Source: Natrinema soli
GTDB lineage: Archaea; Halobacteriota; Halobacteria; Halobacteriales; Natrialbaceae
NCBI RefSeq assembly: GCF_028618695.1
Contig: NZ_JAQIVI010000272.1
Location: 1-25,886, forward strand
Reading direction: 5' to 3'
Length of the DNA stretch: 25,886 nucleotides
Shown: piece after piece, positions 7,246-14,567 of the stretch
Position numbering within the stretch: the first letter of the stretch is position 1
Layout: every line of letters starts with the position of its first letter
Program-made: the position numbers and the translations under genes
The notes under the pieces: model-generated
Database searches by the model: none
What the model was told of the DNA's origin: nothing
The model's input: only the letters and a program-made list of their open reading frames with translations

Positions 7246-7965
7246 CTACCCGAGCCAGCCGAACAGCCGCTCGAGCAACCGATCTTCGCCGTCCTGCGAG
7301 AATCGGTGGCCTTCGCCCGCGAATCGCTCGAGGAGGACGTCGGTCTCGAGTCGCTGAGCGGCATCGAAGCTATCGGCGGGATCGACGACCCCGTCGTCTC
7401 CGCCGTGGAAAACCGCGACCGGAACCGACAGCGTCGACGCGACGTCGTCGAACGGATACCGATCCAGGTGGTCGAAGAACCGCCGGTCGAGGCGCTCACC
7501 GGAATCGAACGTCACCTCGCCCTCTCGTTCGACCGTCGCCCGATACTCGTCGAAGGTCTCGTTGGTCGTCACCGGCGCTCGCGTGGCGATCGCGTCGACT
7601 CGGTCGTCGGCCGCTCCGGCGTGGAACGCGACTTTCCCGCCGAAGCTTGAGCCGAACAGGGTGTACGAGTCGGGATCGAAGTAGTCGACGACGTGGTGGA
7701 GGTCTGTCAGTCGCGCCTCGAGCGTCGACTCGACGAACTCACCGTCCGATTCGCCGCAGCCGCGACAATCGAATCGAACCGCGTTGTAGCCGGCCGCGAC
7801 CGCTCGGCGAGATCGCCGCTCGTAGCTGCCGGACTTGTCACTCCGAAGCCCGTGACAGAAGACGAGCCAGTCGTCGGACGACGCCTCGTGATGGACGGCC
7901 GCGAGTTCCGGTGGACTCCGTCCCGTCGCCGCGGTTTCGATCCGGATTCGGTGTCTGTCTGGCAT
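7246..7965 (-). CDS. Alpha/beta hydrolase (serine esterase/peptidase-like)
   Basis: The product has 239 residues. The fold shows the oxyanion HG (FCHGLRSDKSGSY, residues 37-48), the strand-turn AVRFDCRGCGESDGE (62-76), the nucleophile elbow G105-S-S107-F-G109, an acid in HGGDDGVVD (Asp190/191) and the histidine in GEGH220RF. The triad Ser107-Asp-His220 is therefore complete. No signal peptide is visible, so the enzyme is cytoplasmic. The length is typical of small monomeric hydrolases. The substrate is unknown. Base composition is GC-rich like the core genome, unlike the neighbouring phosphotransferase gene. It lies alone on its strand between motif copies D and A. Confidence 0.85.
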   Translation of the reverse strand: MPDRHRIRIETAATGRSPPELAAVHHEASSDDWLVFCHGLRSDKSGSYERRSRRAVAAGYNAVRFDCRGCGESDGEFVESTLEARLTDLHHVVDYFDPDSYTLFGSSFGGKVAFHAGAADDRVDAIATRAPVTTNETFDEYRATVEREGEVTFDSGERLDRRFFDHLDRYPFDDVASTLSVPVAVFHGGDDGVVDPADSFDAAQRLETDVLLERFAGEGHRFSQDGEDRLLERLFGWLG

Positions 7966-8431
7966 TCGTCTCCCCTGATGGGCCCCTCTTCCTTGATAGC
8001 GGTGTTCGAATGAGACGACCGATCGATACTCGAGCGCGTCGACCGTCGGCTACCTCATGACGAACTGTGCAGATGACCTCGCGTCGAGGGGCGAGGAATG
8101 GCTCACGAACGGATGAATCCCGGGGTCGAGGCGTCGGAACCGTCGTCGAATCGAATCCCGAGATCGCTGTCGGTGCTCCCGGCTCGTTCCGACGATCGGG
8201 TTTCACAGCGACAGCGGCTCTTTCTCTCCGTTCGAGAGAACGGGCGATACTACCGCTGCACCTCCGTTACCGCCGAACCGATTGCGAATCGCTTCCGACG
8301 GATGGGGTCGATCGTGGTCTTCTCGGAGCGACCTCCGTCGGATCCAACGAAGGAACTCGCGCCCGACTCGTCGGTCGACGCCGCTCTCTCGTGGCACACC
8401 GTTTTTGCGCTTCGAGAGAGTCGGTTCCGCT
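7966..8431. other. Gene-free stretch of 466 bp
   Basis: Open frames cross the gap but their translations are arginine/serine-rich and mutually overlapping, and none is convincing. A small hairpin, CCGTTC/GAGA/GAACGG (8228-8243), is the only local structure seen. The right end should carry the promoter of the zinc-ribbon gene. Confidence 0.35.
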
Positions 8432-8596
8432 ATGACCCGCACCACTTATCGGTGTGCGTGTGGCGCACACCTCGAGTTCAAACAGGACCTCGAGAAGGAG
8501 TCCGGAACGACGACGCCGACCTGGAAGTGCAAGGACTGCGGGACGCCGGTGCCGGGGATGACCGCCGAAAAGATCAGACATCAGGATCCATCCTGA
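8432..8596 (+). CDS. Small zinc-ribbon protein
   Basis: The product has 54 residues and starts at the ATG at 8432. Four cysteines stand in two pairs: CAC (Cys8, Cys10) and C-x2-C in KCKDCGTPVPG (Cys33, Cys36), separated by a hydrophilic stretch. This fits a rubredoxin-like zinc knuckle, such as the many small CPxCG-type proteins of haloarchaea. The first pair has only one residue between the cysteines, which is unusual. Role unknown; such proteins often bind nucleic acid or other proteins. A larger overlapping frame (8098-8676) is not favoured. Confidence 0.65.
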   Translation: MTRTTYRCACGAHLEFKQDLEKESGTTTPTWKCKDCGTPVPGMTAEKIRHQDPS

Positions 8597-9052
8597 ATCG
8601 TGGCACCGCTACGAGGAGCCTATCGAATGCATACCATCGCAGTTCGATAACTACGGTCCCGCGTTTTAACACCTGAGACGTGCTTTTCCACGGCTTTCGA
8701 TTGTTATCCGACGGACAGCTCTCCCCCTCACCCATAAATCAATAATAGCTATATTAAATTTGAGGGGCCGATATACGCTTGGCGTTCACCGTCACTGGGA
8801 CCCCAGACCCGAGGGCTGCTTGATTACTGGACGAGAAATGCGAGAGTTCGCGACCGCTGTGGTCTGTTCGGCGCCAGGTCTGTCCGAATCTCTACTCCGG
8901 TGCACCAGATACGACGTGCTCGAGTACGGGTCGACTTTCTGACCGCCTGTCTGTCCAGCAGTCGTTGGGACCTGAACTCGGCTAGGTCGGTTTGTCATGC
9001 ACAGATACCTGCGAAATTTAGGTTGTCGAGAGTGAGACGGTAGTTCTTTCAC
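8597..9052. other. Gene-poor stretch of 456 bp with an AT-rich patch and motif copy A
   Basis: An AT-rich patch (ATAATAGCTATATTAAATTT, 8742-8761) looks like a promoter and could serve a 34-codon frame from ATG 8839 to 8942 (MREFATAVVCSAPG...), which I do not recognise. Motif copy A follows at 8979-9004. A TATA-like AAATTTAGG at about 9014-9022 lies 30-40 nt before the next gene and is its likely promoter. Confidence 0.35.
8979..9004 (+). repeat. 26-bp island motif, copy A
   Basis: CGGCTAGGTCGGTTTGTC followed by ATGCACAG. The 23 bases 8982-9004 match copy B (9574-9596) at 22 positions in direct orientation. The upstream TGAACT (8973-8978) is shared with copy C. TAG at 8983-8985 closes an open frame that ends in GPELG. 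Confidence 0.7.
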
Positions 9053-9577
9053 ATGACAAATCGAATTAGGATCATGCCTGCATCACCGAGAACGGGGCTC
9101 GCTGGACGGGCATGGTCACCAGCGTGGGCAGGGTACATGGGCTGCGCATGGATGTTCGTATTCGCAGCAATGAGCTTCTACTGGGCACTGGGAGGAACCA
9201 CTGGTCTCAACACTGTCTCACTCGGTCAAGAACTTGCGGGTGAATCGTGGTTCATCATGGTCCTCTGGTTTACTGGCTTTCTGAAAGTCATCGGTGGCTT
9301 GCTCGCGCTTGCGCTCGTTCGGGCTTGGGATCGGTGGATTCCCCGCTGGCTGCTACTCATCGCCGCGTGGGGTGTGGGCGTAGTCTTGCTCCTCCATGGC
9401 GGTGATTTCATGGTTCAGGGAGCACTCACGGAGACAGGAATCATTAGTTTCTCGGGCCCTGCGACCTGGACGTCGGCTCACTGGCAGACGTTCGTGTGGG
9501 GGCCGTGGTGGCTTCTCGGTGGTCTCATCTTCTGTCTGGCGGCTTGGAACTACCAGTCGATCTCAGCGGTCGACTAG
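9053..9577 (+). CDS. DUF3995-like integral membrane protein
   Basis: The product has 174 residues and four hydrophobic segments: about 24-45 (AWAGYMGCAWMFVFAAMSFYWA), 67-92 (WFIMVLWFTGFLKVIGGLLALAL), 97-116 (IPRWLLLIAAWGVGVVLLLHGG) and 145-166 (TFVWGPWWLLGGLIFCLAAW). The pattern, with a tryptophan-rich last helix and the WDRWIPRWLLL loop, resembles the DUF3995 family, small membrane proteins of unknown function found mainly in bacteria. It is the only gene between motif copies A and B, and its TAG stop lies inside copy B. That makes it look like a single-gene cassette. A start at MPASP (9074) is possible. Confidence 0.7.
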   Translation: MTNRIRIMPASPRTGLAGRAWSPAWAGYMGCAWMFVFAAMSFYWALGGTTGLNTVSLGQELAGESWFIMVLWFTGFLKVIGGLLALALVRAWDRWIPRWLLLIAAWGVGVVLLLHGGDFMVQGALTETGIISFSGPATWTSAHWQTFVWGPWWLLGGLIFCLAAWNYQSISAVD

Positions 9578-9596
9578 GTCGGTTTATCATGCACAG
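9571..9596 (+). repeat. 26-bp island motif, copy B (overlaps the DUF3995 stop codon)
   Basis: CGACTAGGTCGGTTTATC followed by ATGCACAG. It differs from copy A at only two positions over 26. TAG at 9575-9577 is the stop codon of the membrane protein gene, so the repeat begins inside the coding region. Confidence 0.7.
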
Positions 9597-9718
9597 TTCC
9601 ATCTGGAGGCAGCTATGTCAATTTGTCACCAATATATTTTCTGGAATATGCTAACAGTGATGTTTTCACTTTCTGTCACGCTTGAAAAGTCTCCTTGCCG
9701 GACTTCAGAAGTGTATCT

Positions 9719-10357
9719 TTATTCCGTCTCCGTCTCTGCCGCTGCGACGAACTCTTTGATGATGTGTCCCTCAGCGCGGTGGAGGATGTCGCTCGCTGTG
9801 GATTTGCTGATGCCGAGTGTCGCGGCGAGCTCGGTGAGTGAACACTCGCGAGGGGTATCGTAGTATCCACGGGTGACTGCTTCGGTGACTACTCGCCACT
9901 GACGGTCAGTGAGGAGGTTGGTTGGATCGACCAACGGAGTTACCGATATGACCTCGTAAGGTACCCCGTTCGTTTCGAGTCCTGCTTTGAGCTGTGAGAG
10001 CTGCTCCTGAGCAGTGAATGATTCGACGATCACCCACCCGTTGCGAATCGCGAGTGGGAATTTCGGGGCTATTCCGGCAGAATGGAGCATCTGGCGCGGT
10101 AGCGGTTCTTGAATCACGTGCTGTATCAACAGCGTCTGTTCAGAGACATTGAGTACCTCATACGAGCGTACCTCGGAAGCCTCTTCGAAGTCTTGGATGA
10201 TGGCCTCAGCGCTCGATGTATCGGCTTCCATGAGCACGCACAGTCCATCCTCGGTGTCGTAGGAAGATAGGATTCTGAACTCATCGTTGGGATACCTCCT
10301 GGAAAATCGCTCGAACTGTTCGTGGGACGGTTTGATCTTGAGTTTGACTCGGGGCAT
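9719..10357 (-). CDS. HTH_10 (bacterio-opsin activator-type) transcriptional regulator
   Basis: The product has 212 residues. The first about 145 residues form an alpha/beta sensor-like part seen in haloarchaeal Bat-like proteins (MPRVKLKIKPSHEQFERFSRRY..., FTAQEQLSQLKAGLETNGV). The C-terminus is a typical HTH_10 domain: LTDRQWRVVTEAVTRGYYDTPR (about 149-170), then LTELAATLGISKSTASDILHRAE as the helix-turn-helix. Haloarchaea use such proteins to regulate stress, metabolism and bacterio-opsin genes. It diverges from the membrane protein gene at 10507 across a 149-bp intergenic region, so that gene is a plausible target. The ATG at 10357 is well placed. Confidence 0.85.
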   Translation of the reverse strand: MPRVKLKIKPSHEQFERFSRRYPNDEFRILSSYDTEDGLCVLMEADTSSAEAIIQDFEEASEVRSYEVLNVSEQTLLIQHVIQEPLPRQMLHSAGIAPKFPLAIRNGWVIVESFTAQEQLSQLKAGLETNGVPYEVISVTPLVDPTNLLTDRQWRVVTEAVTRGYYDTPRECSLTELAATLGISKSTASDILHRAEGHIIKEFVAAAETETE

Positions 10358-10494
10358 CTACGTCACATGTTCGACTGTGTGGTATTAGCTTGCACTACGG
10401 ACATGTTTGATGGTACGTTGATGAATATGCCCTGCCTCTTGTAGCGTGTGAAACCAAATACCACGAGAGTCCGAGAGAATCCCCCTGACACGCA

Positions 10495-10500
10495 GGAGGT
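10495..10500 (+). promoter_or_regulatory. Strong Shine-Dalgarno GGAGGT before the membrane protein
   Basis: GGAGGT ends 6 nt before the ATG at 10507. Most genes in this window lack such a site and seem leaderless or coupled, so it supports both the start choice and a transcript with a 5' leader. Confidence 0.6.
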
Positions 10501-10506
10501 CAGTCA

Positions 10507-11079
10507 ATGACGTCTGTGCGCTCTAGCATCCAGACGGCAGTTGAGGTGCCGCTCTGGGCGTTCACCTTTTACCGCACGCATTTATTCCTCATCGTGGGAA
10601 TTTCCCTCCTGCCAGCTGCACAGCGGTTCGTCGCCATATTGTGGGGGTGGAATCTCCCATCGCCGGGGGATCTGGCACTTGAGATTCTTGTCATGGGTGT
10701 CCGACTTCTGCTGTTCGGAGTGATTGTCTGGCTAGCTATCTCCCGTGATGACACGTTGAGTCAGGTCAATAGCGGGGAACGATGGGCGCGTATGAAGGCG
10801 TTTATCAGTACTCAATGGCCCAGTCTAATTGTCCAGTTTGTTCTACTCACTGGTGCCGTCATCATCTTCGACGTTATCCCAGAGCAGATTATCGTGCAGT
10901 GGATTCCCGCTAATCTTGAGTCGATTTATCTGGCGTCCTTGATCGCTGTGAAGAACCTCACCGTAATCGCCTTCACTATGATTTGGATGGTCGGAATAGT
11001 TCGACAGATGATGTTGTATTCCCGCGACGCTGTTGAAAGAACGGGTACAGAGCCGATTTCAGCGGAAGTCCACCAATGA
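10507..11079 (+). CDS. Uncharacterised membrane protein divergent from the HTH_10 gene
   Basis: The product has 190 residues and at least four hydrophobic segments: about 25-46 (HLFLIVGISLLPAAQRFVAIL), 57-80 (LALEILVMGVRLLLFGVIVWLAI), 105-125 (PSLIVQFVLLTGAVIIFDVIP) and 138-170 (SIYLASLIAVKNLTVIAFTMIWMVGIVR). The ends are hydrophilic. No family was recognised. Its position opposite a Bat-like regulator suggests regulation by it. Codon use is more AT-rich than in the Mrp genes. A short ORF starts on the ATGA overlap at its stop codon. Confidence 0.7.
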   Translation: MTSVRSSIQTAVEVPLWAFTFYRTHLFLIVGISLLPAAQRFVAILWGWNLPSPGDLALEILVMGVRLLLFGVIVWLAISRDDTLSQVNSGERWARMKAFISTQWPSLIVQFVLLTGAVIIFDVIPEQIIVQWIPANLESIYLASLIAVKNLTVIAFTMIWMVGIVRQMMLYSRDAVERTGTEPISAEVHQ

Positions 11080-11180
11080 TAGGACGGTTTGAAAGCGGCC
11101 TACAAGATATAGAGGATGCACGCAGCAGGGCGTTATCTACAGACGTTGCGATAACAAAGATGCCGCGAGGTACTGTCTAG
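11076..11180 (+). CDS. Possible 34-residue ORF coupled by ATGA, 3' end replaced by a MITE
   Basis: ATG at 11076 overlaps the TGA of the membrane gene. The frame (MIGRFESGLQDIEDARSRAL...) is acidic at first and ends at the TAG formed by the left tip of the MITE (11169-11400). With the MITE and one target copy removed, the frame would end RYF-stop three codons after the insertion. Size and coupling are the only support. Confidence 0.25.
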   Translation: MIGRFESGLQDIEDARSRALSTDVAITKMPRGTV

Positions 11181-11408
11181 ATAAGGGAAACCGCAAGACA
11201 GGACGACAATGAAGTGACGGTATCGGTTGTGAAATTACCATCTATGATTTAACATAAAGAGACCCTGTTCCACGAGCAGCGAAAATTCGGCTGCTTCAGC
11301 AAACGTCCCATAAACAGTAATGGTCCCAGATCCCATCGGTGTTGCTTCGACAGACGCTGAAACGGCGTTTGACGTTAGAATCGCTTAACTAGACAGTGCC
11401 TGCCGCGA
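11161..11408. mobile_element. 232-bp MITE (11169-11400) with IS6-like tips and 8-bp target duplication
   Basis: The left tip GGTACTGTCTAGATAAGGG (11169-11187) and the reverse complement of the right tip, GGCACTGTCTAGTTAAGCG (11382-11400), match at 16 of 19 positions. Both sides are flanked by the perfect direct repeat TGCCGCGA (11161-11168 and 11401-11408). An 8-bp duplication and a GGCACTGT tip fit the IS6 family. The interior has no transposase and so depends on one elsewhere. It contains a hairpin (AGCAGCGAA/TTCGGCTGCT, 11275-11295) and a 49-codon minus-strand frame (11235-11384, with GSGTITVYGTFAEAAEF) of uncertain meaning. Confidence 0.85.
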
Positions 11409-11423
11409 AGATACTTCTGAACT

Positions 11424-11449
11424 CGGCTAGGTCGATTCGTCGTATATAA
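11424..11449 (+). repeat. 26-bp island motif, copy C
   Basis: CGGCTAGGTCGATTCGTC followed by GTATATAA. Differences from copy A are transitions only. It starts 23 bp right of the MITE and is the last copy seen, marking the right edge of the motif-containing island. TGAACT upstream is shared with copy A. No gene was found between it and the TetR start at 11589. Confidence 0.65.
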
Positions 11450-11588
11450 TCCTGTATGAAATTTATACCATCAATTGATTCCAGCACCCACCGTGCATGA
11501 GGAAATCATCTGCTTGACTTCAGTCGAGACGGGTTCAGTGACTACGAGAGAGGATGGCTTATGAACCTACATCAGCCATACGAGTACA

Positions 11589-12221
11589 ATGGGCCGCCAT
11601 CCCGAAACTGAACAACGAATTAGAGAAGCCGCATTTCGCGCGCTTGTCGAACACGGATACGCGGATCTCTCCATCAAAGATATCGGTGAAGAGCTAGGCC
11701 AAAACCCGTCGCTCATATACCACTATTTCGATAGCAAGGACGATCTCTTACTCTCGATGCTCGATGTCTTCGTCGAAATATTCCTCGAGCAACGGACCGA
11801 GAAGGCGATTACCGACGCGCAAGCGGAGCTCCGGGAGTTCGTCCGTCAAATACTGCATCCGAAGCCGGCGCAGGTCGAACAGGTCATGTTCTCCCCGCCA
11901 TCGGATATCGAGACGGGGGTCTCTCGGATTTTCGTCGAGCTGTGGGCGCACGCGACGTGGGATGCCGACTTCCGCAGGAAAACCACGATGGTAGAGGACC
12001 GCCTCCGGGAAACGGTCACCCGGATACTCCGCGCCGGAATCGAACTCGAGCAGTTTCGACCCATTGATCCCGAGCTTACGGCGGATCACGTACTCTTTCT
12101 CCTCAAGCAAGGGATACATACGAGGACGACGACGAACCGGGATGCTGCCGTCGATCGGGTCCAAACGATCGTCGACGGAATTATAACTGATATCTCCCGC
12201 GAGAGCTATAGTAGCCACTGA
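11589..12221 (+). CDS. TetR/AcrR-family transcriptional regulator (P450/SDR cluster)
   Basis: The product has 210 residues. The N-terminal HTH spans about 10-55: RIREAAFRALVEHGYADLSIKDIGEELG, then SLIYHYFDSKDDLLLSML. The C-terminal domain is helical, with VEQVMFSPPSDIETGVSRIFVELWAHATWDADFR and a second half resembling the TetR_C domains that bind hydrophobic ligands. A TATA-like CTTATGAA lies about 30 nt before ATG 11589, which fits a leaderless transcript. The gene precedes the P450 on the same strand, and AT-rich palindromes at the P450 and SDR promoters are candidate binding sites. Its stop codon lies inside a large nested inverted repeat. Confidence 0.9.
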   Translation: MGRHPETEQRIREAAFRALVEHGYADLSIKDIGEELGQNPSLIYHYFDSKDDLLLSMLDVFVEIFLEQRTEKAITDAQAELREFVRQILHPKPAQVEQVMFSPPSDIETGVSRIFVELWAHATWDADFRRKTTMVEDRLRETVTRILRAGIELEQFRPIDPELTADHVLFLLKQGIHTRTTTNRDAAVDRVQTIVDGIITDISRESYSSH

Positions 12222-12298
12222 AACGATTTACATACCGATCGCGAAGTTGTCGTGCGATCGGGTGTGCATTGATTTTCAGTTTGTACTATAGCGGGAGA
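12193..12298. repeat. 106-bp nested inverted repeat overlapping the TetR 3' end
   Basis: Four collinear arm pairs are perfect: TCTCCCG 12193-12199 with 12292-12298; CTATAGTA 12206-12213 with TACTATAG 12284-12291; ACTGAAA 12217-12223 with TTTCAGT 12274-12280; and CCGATCGC 12235-12242 with GCGATCGG 12254-12261. That is 30 paired bases around an 11-nt loop, with symmetric internal loops. It could be an RNA hairpin (3' end of the TetR mRNA or a leader for the P450), a cruciform, or a decayed mobile element. No target duplication was seen. Confidence 0.6.
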
Positions 12299-12458
12299 GC
12301 AAGTCCAATACGTATCTGGCTCGAGTTATCCTCCGGCATTCGGTTACTCGACTTCTCAGCCTCGTTCCGCTGGTCACTCTTCGATACTGCTACCGCTCCG
12401 TTTACATGTTTGTGCGTCTAGATCGATGGGGGCGAGAATGCACCAAAAGGACTACAAC

Positions 12459-12481
12459 TGATTAAATGATCAATTAAATCA
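12459..12481. promoter_or_regulatory. AT-rich imperfect palindrome at the P450 start
   Basis: The 23-bp dyad TGATTAAAT-GATCA-ATTAAATCA has 8 of 11 pairs matching and touches the ATG of the P450. ATTAAAT also occurs twice, 11 bp apart (one helical turn). It resembles the palindrome upstream of the SDR gene and may be the operator of the neighbouring TetR protein. Confidence 0.45.
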
Positions 12482-13698
12482 TGGAGTCCCCCGATTCAGT
12501 CGTCGGAGTGGGCCGATCACCGGAAGCCATTCGAAGCCCCGAAGGACAACTTTCGCCGTTCGAGTGGTACGCTGAAATGCGTCAAGAGACGCCAGTTCAC
12601 TTCGACGAGCAGCGAGAGACGTGGGACGTATTTCGATACGAGGACGTCGAACGCGTGCTCAAAGACCACGACACGTTTACGGCTAATCGGGCTTTCGAAG
12701 CCGACGAGTCCTCGAACGACGGTGACGACGATAGCCCGATGCTTCAGACGATGATTACGACCGATCCACCGACACAGACCCGACTCCGAGGGTTCGTCGA
12801 CGACCGATTCCAGCCGGGGGCGATACGGGAGTACCAACCGCGAGTGGAGACGGTAACGGAGGACCTGTTGGACGACCTCGAAGACGAGAATAGTTTCGAC
12901 TTCGTCGACGAGTTCGCGATTCCGCTTCCCGTCATCGTCATCGCCGAACTACTGGGAATTTCCGCCGACCGTCGTGATCAGTTTAAAGAGTGGTCGGACG
13001 CACTCGTCGCGCGACCCGAAGACGACACTCCGGAGGAGATAGAACGGGTGCAACGGGAACAGAAGGAGGCCCAACGAGCGATGGGGAGATTCTTCGCGGA
13101 GTTACTGGAAGAGCGCGATGGCGGCGACGGCGACGATCTCATTACGCTCGCGGCGAACGCGGAGGAGTTATCCAGGGGTGAACAGATCGGCTTCTGCATG
13201 CTGCTCCTCCTCGCGGGCAACATCACGACGACGAATCTCCTCACCAACGCGATCTGGTCCGTCGAAGAACACGGGCTGACGGGCGCGATTCGTACGGGGG
13301 ACGTCGATCACACACAGGCTATCGAGGAGACGCTTCGATACCGATCCCCGATCCAATCGTTGAAGCGTATCGCCGTGGAGGACGTCGAGCTACACGGTCA
13401 ACGGATTCAGGCGGGGGACGTCCTCACGCTCTGGCTAGGTGCCGCAAACCGCGATCCGGAAATCTTCGATGCGGCCGAAGAGTTTCGGCCCGAGCGGCGT
13501 CCGAACCGCCATATGGCGTTCGGAACGGGAGTCCACTTCTGTCTGGGCGCTCATCTCGCACGGATGGAAGCGGACGTTGCCCTGGATCGATTGTTCGACC
13601 GTTTCGACCGCCTGGATGCGGATTTGTCAGATCTCGAGCCGTTGAGTGCCCTCTATGGTCTCGAATCACTCCCCTGTGAAGTGAGTCGAAACGCGTAA
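12481..13698 (+). CDS. Cytochrome P450 (bacterial class-I type, CYP)
   Basis: The product has 405 residues, the normal length for a soluble P450. The C-helix motif is DPPTQTRLR (95-103). The I-helix is LLLLAGNITTTNLL (241-254), the ExxR is E283-T-L-R286, and the heme loop FGTGVHFCLGAHLAR (347-361) has the thiolate Cys354. The I-helix acid usually found before the threonine pair is isoleucine here (A245-G-N-I248-T-T). The protein is soluble, with no membrane anchor, and would need ferredoxin-type partners, which are not in the window. The substrate is unknown; the adjacent SDR could oxidise the resulting alcohol. ATG 12481 gives the full N-terminus. Confidence 0.95.
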   Translation: MESPDSVVGVGRSPEAIRSPEGQLSPFEWYAEMRQETPVHFDEQRETWDVFRYEDVERVLKDHDTFTANRAFEADESSNDGDDDSPMLQTMITTDPPTQTRLRGFVDDRFQPGAIREYQPRVETVTEDLLDDLEDENSFDFVDEFAIPLPVIVIAELLGISADRRDQFKEWSDALVARPEDDTPEEIERVQREQKEAQRAMGRFFAELLEERDGGDGDDLITLAANAEELSRGEQIGFCMLLLLAGNITTTNLLTNAIWSVEEHGLTGAIRTGDVDHTQAIEETLRYRSPIQSLKRIAVEDVELHGQRIQAGDVLTLWLGAANRDPEIFDAAEEFRPERRPNRHMAFGTGVHFCLGAHLARMEADVALDRLFDRFDRLDADLSDLEPLSALYGLESLPCEVSRNA

Positions 13699-13782
13699 GC
13701 ATACGAAAAGCGTCGATATTGCTGGATTTTCCGGGCCACCGTCACACGTGCCCGGCGGATCGAGACGTCGTAGAACGGTGGT

Positions 13783-14553
13783 TCAGTCAGCCGCCTGACC
13801 GCCATCGACGGGGAGCGTGTGGCCGGTGATATACGACGCATCATCGGAACAGAGGAACGCGACCGCGCCGGCCATCTCTTCCGGGTTCGCGATGCGGTCC
13901 ATCGGGACGTCGATCATCGCCGACGTGTCGAACTCCATCTCCGACGGATCGCCGCCTCCCGACATTCCGGATTGGATGTTCGTGTTCGTCGGCCCCGGGG
14001 CGATAGCGTTCACTCGAATCCCTCGCGTCGCGTACTCGAGAGCCACCGTCTTCGTGAGGCCGACTACGCCGTGTTTGCTAGCCGAATAGCTGGCGAGTCC
14101 CCCCATCCCTACCAACCCGGATTCGGAAGCGGTGTTGACGATCGCGCCGCTCCCCTGTGCTTCCATGACGGGAAGTTCGGCTTTCAGACACGCCCAGACG
14201 CCTTTCAGATTGATATCGAGGAGCTTGTCCCACTGTGCTTCTTCGATGTCAGTTACTCCTGCAAACCCCGTGAGAATTCCCGCGTTGTTATGCGCGAAAT
14301 CGAGAGTTCCGTACGTGTCGACTGCGACATCGACCATTCGCTCGACCGACTCGAAATCGGCGACGTCAACTTCGACGAACGTGGCATCACCGCCGGCGTC
14401 CTCGATCAGGTCGACCGTTTCGCGACCGGTTTCCGCAGCGATATCTGCGACGACGACGTTCGCGCCGTCCGCTGCAAAGCGTTCTGCCGACGCACGTCCG
14501 ATTCCCGATCCCGCTCCCGTCACCAGAGCCGTCTTTCCGTCTATTCCGTTCAT
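13783..14553 (-). CDS. Short-chain dehydrogenase/reductase (classical SDR)
   Basis: The product has 256 residues. The cofactor motif TGAGSGIG stands at 12-19, and Asp37 at the end of beta-2 (VVVADIA) favours NAD(H) over NADP(H). NNAG is at 89-92, a serine in NTASES (143 or 145), and the catalytic pair Y156-x3-K160 in YSASK. The C-terminal ITGHTLPVDGG is typical of 3-oxoacyl-ACP reductase/glucose-dehydrogenase-like SDRs. It is convergent with the P450, with 84 bp between their stop codons, and has its own promoter carrying an AT-rich palindrome. Oxidation of a hydroxylated P450 product is a reasonable but unproven role. Confidence 0.92.
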   Translation of the reverse strand: MNGIDGKTALVTGAGSGIGRASAERFAADGANVVVADIAAETGRETVDLIEDAGGDATFVEVDVADFESVERMVDVAVDTYGTLDFAHNNAGILTGFAGVTDIEEAQWDKLLDINLKGVWACLKAELPVMEAQGSGAIVNTASESGLVGMGGLASYSASKHGVVGLTKTVALEYATRGIRVNAIAPGPTNTNIQSGMSGGGDPSEMEFDTSAMIDVPMDRIANPEEMAGAVAFLCSDDASYITGHTLPVDGGQAAD

Positions 14554-14567
14554 TATTGACCTGAGTG

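Noticed and set aside
8098..8676. 192-codon plus-strand frame over the zinc-ribbon gene
   Set aside because: The overlapping shorter frame has paired cysteines and a clean start; this one has no domain and crosses a gene-poor gap.
13731..13755. CCGGGC/GCCCGG hairpin between the convergent P450 and SDR genes
   Set aside because: Only 6 bp of stem and no T-run on either strand, so a terminator call is not supported.
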